Source of the DNA: Methyloversatilis universalis EHg5
GTDB taxonomy: Bacteria > Pseudomonadota > Gammaproteobacteria > Burkholderiales > Rhodocyclaceae
Assembly: GCF_000378945.1 (NCBI RefSeq)
Contig: NZ_KB900539.1
Location: 3,422,122 to 3,486,121, forward strand
Direction: 5' to 3'
DNA length: 64,000 bases
Positions 60,199-64,000 of this stretch are shown in pieces. The notes under the pieces were generated by a model. It searched no databases. It was not told the DNA's origin and worked only from the letters and a program-made list of their open reading frames with translations. The translations under genes were made by a program, and so were the position numbers. The stretch's first letter is position 1. Every line of letters starts with the position of its first letter.

Positions 60199-62067
60199 AT
60201 GAACAAGATCTGCGGATGGCTGGACGGCGGCAACGCATCGACGGTCGCGACGCCCGACCGTGACCGGGTGATCGAACGGATGGCGCAGCGCCTCGGCGGC
60301 CTGTCCGGCAGCACCGTCCAGTCCCGCATCGGCCAGACCGGTGCGGTGGGGGTGCGCAGCCTGCCCGGCCACATCGAACTGGGCAAGGACGGCGACCTGC
60401 TGATCGCACTTGCCGGCCAGCCGCGCTGGCACGACGCAGATCTGTCAGCGCGCGCCGCACACACCGGTTTTGCCCAGTCGCTGGCCCACGCCTGGCGCGA
60501 GCGCGGCAGCGCATTGCTGTCCGCGCTGCACGGCCGCTTCTCGCTCGCGGTGCTCGACTGCGCGCGCGGCGAAGCGCTGCTGGCCATCGATCGCGTCGGC
60601 GCGGAAGAACTGTGCTTTGCCCAGCGTGGCGGCAGCCTGGTGTTCGGTGCCACCGCCGACGCGGTGACCGCCCACCCGGCAGTGCGGCCGGACATCGACC
60701 CGCAGTCGCTGCACGACTATCTTTACTGCCACATGGTGCCCGCGCCCGCCACCATCTACCGCGGCGTGTCCAAGCTGCTGCCGGCGCAGTTTGTTCATCT
60801 GCGCAAGGGCGCGCTGGAAACCGGTTTCTACTGGAGCATGCCGTATGCCGACGACAGCGCCGATGACTACCCGCGCTACGCCGCGGAATTCCGGCACCTG
60901 CTCGAAGAGTCGGTGCGCGACGCCAGCGCCGGCAGCCAGGTCGGCGCCTTCCTGAGCGGCGGCACCGACAGTTCGACCGTGGCCGGCATGCTGGCCAGGA
61001 CCGGCGGCGCCAGCCCGCACACCTATTCCATCGGTTTCGATGCCGAAGGCTTCGACGAGATGGAATTCGCCCGCATCGCGGCCAACCACTTCGGCTGCAC
61101 CACCCACGAGTACTACGTCACCCCGGCGGACGTGGCGGCGGCGATTCCGAAGATCGCCGCCATCTACGACGAGCCCTTCGGCAATGCGTCGGCCGTGCCC
61201 ACCTATCTGTGCGCGCGCATGGCCCGCGCCGACGGGCGCACCCGCATGCTGGCCGGTGACGGCGGCGATGAAATCTTCGGCGGCAATGCCCGCTATGCGG
61301 ACCAGGAAGTGTTCGAGCGCTATGGCCGCGTGCCGGCGCCGCTGCGCATGCTGCTCGACGGCGTGTTCGGCCACCTGCCGGATGCGCTGGCGGTGGGCGT
61401 GCTGCGCAAGGGCCGCAACTACGTGCAGCGTGCCAACATTCCGCTGCCCGACCGCATGGAAGTGTTCAACCATGTCGAGCGCGAAGGTGCGGCCAGCATG
61501 CTGACGCCGCGCATCATGTCAGGCGTGAACACGGACCGGCCGCGCGCCATCGCCCGCGAGGTGTACGGACGCACCCGCTCGTCCGCCATGGTGAACCGGA
61601 TGATGCATCTGGACCTGAAGCAGACGCTGGCCGACAGCGACCTGCGCAAGGTGTCGCGCATGTGCGAACTGGCGGACATCGAGGTGCAGTACCCGCTGCT
61701 CGACGAACGACTGATGGATTTTTCGGCCGTGCTGCCGGCCGACTACAAGGTGCGCAACGGCCAGCTGCGCTGGTTCTTCAAGGACGCGCTGAAGGACTTC
61801 CTGCCGCAGGCCACCATCACCAAGTCCAAACACGGTTTCGGCCTGCCTTTCGGACTGTGGATGCAGCAGGATGCCGCACTGGGCAGACTGGCGACCGACT
61901 CGCTCGACGCGCTGGTGCAGCGTGGCGTGGTGCAGCCCGCCTTCGTCCGCCAGCTGCTGGAACGCCATCGCAGCGAACACGCCTCTTACTACGGGGTCAT
62001 GATCTGGGTGCTCATGATGCTGGAGCAGTGGCTGCAGGCCCACCCGGATGCCCGTCTGGAAAGCTGA
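60199..62067 (+). CDS. Asparagine synthase-like amidotransferase
   Basis: A 622-residue asparagine-synthase B homologue. The N-terminus reads MNKICGWLDG, so the expected nucleophile is Cys5 rather than Cys2; a short propeptide would have to be removed. The synthetase domain is canonical: SGGTDSS at 253-259 and GDGGDEIFGG from 353. Beside UDP-GalNAcA genes, amidation of a uronic acid in the polysaccharide is a reasonable guess. It lies 48 bases after the frameshifted GT4 and three bases before the next GT4. Confidence 0.88.
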   Translation: MNKICGWLDGGNASTVATPDRDRVIERMAQRLGGLSGSTVQSRIGQTGAVGVRSLPGHIELGKDGDLLIALAGQPRWHDADLSARAAHTGFAQSLAHAWRERGSALLSALHGRFSLAVLDCARGEALLAIDRVGAEELCFAQRGGSLVFGATADAVTAHPAVRPDIDPQSLHDYLYCHMVPAPATIYRGVSKLLPAQFVHLRKGALETGFYWSMPYADDSADDYPRYAAEFRHLLEESVRDASAGSQVGAFLSGGTDSSTVAGMLARTGGASPHTYSIGFDAEGFDEMEFARIAANHFGCTTHEYYVTPADVAAAIPKIAAIYDEPFGNASAVPTYLCARMARADGRTRMLAGDGGDEIFGGNARYADQEVFERYGRVPAPLRMLLDGVFGHLPDALAVGVLRKGRNYVQRANIPLPDRMEVFNHVEREGAASMLTPRIMSGVNTDRPRAIAREVYGRTRSSAMVNRMMHLDLKQTLADSDLRKVSRMCELADIEVQYPLLDERLMDFSAVLPADYKVRNGQLRWFFKDALKDFLPQATITKSKHGFGLPFGLWMQQDAALGRLATDSLDALVQRGVVQPAFVRQLLERHRSEHASYYGVMIWVLMMLEQWLQAHPDARLES

Positions 62068-62070
62068 CCC

Positions 62071-63252
62071 ATGAGTACGCATCTCGCCGCGGCGGGTGAT
62101 CGCCGCTATCTGGTCATCACCGAACTGTTCCAGCCCACCAAGGGCGGCACGGCCGTATGGTTCGACGAGGTCTACCGCCGGCTCGGCGGCGCCGGCACGC
62201 ACATCCTGACCGCCGACGTGCCGGGCGCGCAGGAGCACGACCGCGCCAGCCCGAACACCGTGCACCGGCTGGGCCTGAAACGCTATCCGTGGATACGGCC
62301 GGAATCGCTGCCGGTCTATGTGGAGTTCTTCCTGAAGGCGCTGTCGGTCGGCCTGCGTCACCCGATCGAACAGATACACGCCGGCCGCGTGCTGCCGGAA
62401 GGTCTGGTCGCCGTGCGCGCCGCCCGCCTGCTGCGCAAGCCGGTGGTGATCTACGCGCACGGCGAGGAAATCACCACCTGGCGCCAGCCCCGGCGCATCA
62501 AGGGCATGCGCGAGGCTTACTGCAGCGCCGATCTGGTGATCGCCAACAGCACCTTCACCCGCGACCTGCTGCTGGAACTGGGCGTGCAGCCTGAGCGCAT
62601 CGTCATCATCAATCCGGGCGTGGACACCGAACGCTTCCGCCCTGGCCTCGACGGCTCGCACCTGCGCGCCTCGCTGGGCCTGGGCCCGCAGTCGAAACTG
62701 GTGCTGTCGGTAGGCCGGCTGTCGCGCCGCAAGAGCTTCGACCACGTGATGCGGGCCATACCCGAACTCGTGAGCCGGGGGCTGGACGTGCACCACGCGA
62801 TCATCGGCAAGGGTGAGGACGCCGACTATCTGGCGGGCCTGCGCGCTGCGTCACCGACGCCCGAGCGCATCCATCTGCTCGGCGGCGTCGGTGCCGACGA
62901 TCTGCCGCTGTGGTACGCCGCCAGCGATCTGTTCGCCATGCCCAACCGTGACATCGGTGCCGACACCGAAGGTTTCGGCATGGTCTATATCGAGGCGGCC
63001 GCCTGCGGCCGTGCGTCGCTGGCCGGCAATACCGGCGGCACCGGTTCGGCCGTGCTGGACGGGGTGACCGGCCTGCGCTGCGAAGGTGATTCGGTGCCGG
63101 CGATCGCCGACGCGCTGTTCCGCCTGCTCGATCCAACCAGCCCTTTCGGTGCCGAGTGCGCGGCACGCGCCCAGGCCCGCGCGCACGACGAATTTTCGTG
63201 GCACGCGGTGATGCGCAAGACGCTGGAACACTGCGGCCAGCTCGGCCGCTGA
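62071..63252 (+). CDS. Family 4 glycosyltransferase
   Basis: A 393-residue GT-B enzyme with VITELFQPTKGGTAVWFDEV, IYAHGEEITTW, the hinge NPGVDTERFRPG, LSVGRLSRRKSFDHVM and the EX7E region TEGFGMVYIEAAACG. It begins three bases after the amidotransferase gene. It converges on the ligase gene at the right edge. Confidence 0.92.
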   Translation: MSTHLAAAGDRRYLVITELFQPTKGGTAVWFDEVYRRLGGAGTHILTADVPGAQEHDRASPNTVHRLGLKRYPWIRPESLPVYVEFFLKALSVGLRHPIEQIHAGRVLPEGLVAVRAARLLRKPVVIYAHGEEITTWRQPRRIKGMREAYCSADLVIANSTFTRDLLLELGVQPERIVIINPGVDTERFRPGLDGSHLRASLGLGPQSKLVLSVGRLSRRKSFDHVMRAIPELVSRGLDVHHAIIGKGEDADYLAGLRAASPTPERIHLLGGVGADDLPLWYAASDLFAMPNRDIGADTEGFGMVYIEAAACGRASLAGNTGGTGSAVLDGVTGLRCEGDSVPAIADALFRLLDPTSPFGAECAARAQARAHDEFSWHAVMRKTLEHCGQLGR

Positions 63253-63259
63253 CCTGCCA

Positions 63260-63282
63260 GTGGGGGCCAGCGGAGCCCCCAC
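63260..63282. terminator. Stem-loop between convergent genes
   Basis: GTGGGGGC and GCCCCCAC form a perfect 8-bp stem around a seven-base loop in the 35-base gap between the GT4 and ligase genes. There is no T tract, but its position suits a shared transcription end. Confidence 0.5.
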
Positions 63283-63287
63283 CCCGT

Positions 63288-64000
63288 TCAGCCGTGCGGC
63301 AGCACGCCGCCCGGGCGCTTCTTCTTCAGCCAGGGAATCACCAGCCGGCCGTTTTCCAGCAGGCCTGAGGGCCGGGTGCGCGCCCATTCCTCGTCGGACA
63401 TTCCGGCCACCCGCTGGCGGACCAGCCAGCTGGTCGCAATCACCGCCACCACCAGCATGTAGTAGTAGTCGTAATAGGCCATGCCGAGGAACTGGCCGGC
63501 GACCGCATAGGCGATCAGGCTCACCTGCACCATGCGCATCATGTCCGCCACCCAGTGGATGTCCGGCATCTTGCGCGCCTGCCGCGCCGCCCAGCCGGCG
63601 CTGTACCAGGTCATCAGGCCCAGCGTCAGGAACAGTGCGAGGCCGATGAAGCCGTGCTCTCCCAGCACCTCGAAGGTCACGCTGTGCACGTCGCGCACAT
63701 TGTCCGGGTCCGGTGCGTACAGCGCGAAGGTGGGCGACTGCCAGCACTCGAAGCCGCCGCCCATCAGCCTGTCCTTGGCCATATTGAAACTGGTCCACCA
63801 CGCGTTCACCCGCCCACGCGCCGATGCATCCTCGTCGTGAGTCTTGATGGTGCCCATGCGCTCGTACCAGGCTTCCGGCATCAGCGCGGCAATGCAGGCC
63901 CCGGTCACCACGACGATGATGCCGCTCATGAATTTGCGGCGGCTGTTGATCCACACGAAAAACGCCATCGCCGACATGCCCAGCAGCGCTCCGCGCGACT
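63288..64000 (-). CDS. O-glycosylation ligase, exosortase A system-associated (partial)
   Basis: C-terminal part of a Wzy/WaaL-like polytopic membrane protein. Visible are ALMPEAWYERMGTI, HDEDASARGRVNAWW, the GGGFECW loop, HSVTFEVLGEHGFIGLALF and several helices, matching the putative ligases found beside exosortase A genes. The frame runs through the right edge (SRGALLGMSAM upstream of 63977), so the N-terminus is missing. Either polymerisation or transfer of the glycan is possible. Confidence 0.88.
   Translation of the reverse strand, partial: SRGALLGMSAMAFFVWINSRRKFMSGIIVVVTGACIAALMPEAWYERMGTIKTHDEDASARGRVNAWWTSFNMAKDRLMGGGFECWQSPTFALYAPDPDNVRDVHSVTFEVLGEHGFIGLALFLTLGLMTWYSAGWAARQARKMPDIHWVADMMRMVQVSLIAYAVAGQFLGMAYYDYYYMLVVAVIATSWLVRQRVAGMSDEEWARTRPSGLLENGRLVIPWLKKKRPGGVLPHG

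Overview
The window looks like the chromosome of a high-GC betaproteobacterium. Rhodocyclales (Methyloversatilis- or Zoogloea-like) is my inference from gene order and the exosortase-A type regulatory genes; no 16S gene is present to confirm it. No insertion sequences, integrases, phage genes or CRISPR arrays were seen. Nearly all the sequence is coding, with many 1- to 8-base gene overlaps.

Positions 1-30 kb are housekeeping genes in conserved blocks: the end of a cbb3 oxidase assembly cluster (ccoS, ccoI) with an FNR-like box; tsaE-amiC and queG-slyX; gluQ and a thioredoxin in tight divergence; lolB-ispE-tRNA-Gln-prs-rplY-pth-ychF; mutM; a dynamin-like GTPase; rsmD-coaD-ferredoxin; two M16 peptidases divergent from ftsY-ftsE-ftsX-dacB; and hemA-prfA-prmC-grxD.

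Positions 29-41 kb carry envelope and exopolysaccharide functions: a trypsin-like protease, a Sel1/SLT lytic transglycosylase, TviC- and TviB-like enzymes that would make UDP-GalNAcA, the PrsT/PrsR/PrsK set typical of XrtA (exosortase A)/PEP-CTERM systems, and the matching polyprenyl-phosphate sugar transferase. A sigma-54-like promoter precedes the transferase, and PrsR is a sigma-54 activator.

Positions 41-64 kb form a large polysaccharide assembly and modification region: a deacetylase-like membrane protein, a striking VanZ-VanZ-heparinase II/III fusion, an SGNH protein and an MBOAT acyltransferase (likely O-acetylation), a Wzx-type flippase, a NodB deacetylase, five family-2 glycosyltransferases, a sulfotransferase, two asparagine-synthase-like proteins, and two family-4 glycosyltransferases, one of them frameshifted. 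The right edge cuts an exosortase-A-associated O-glycosylation ligase. The combined picture, which is inference, is an acidic exopolysaccharide containing N-acetyl-galactosaminuronate. It may be amidated, acetylated and sulfated, and trimmed by a membrane-anchored lyase. Neither the exosortase itself nor a PEP-CTERM substrate lies inside the window.
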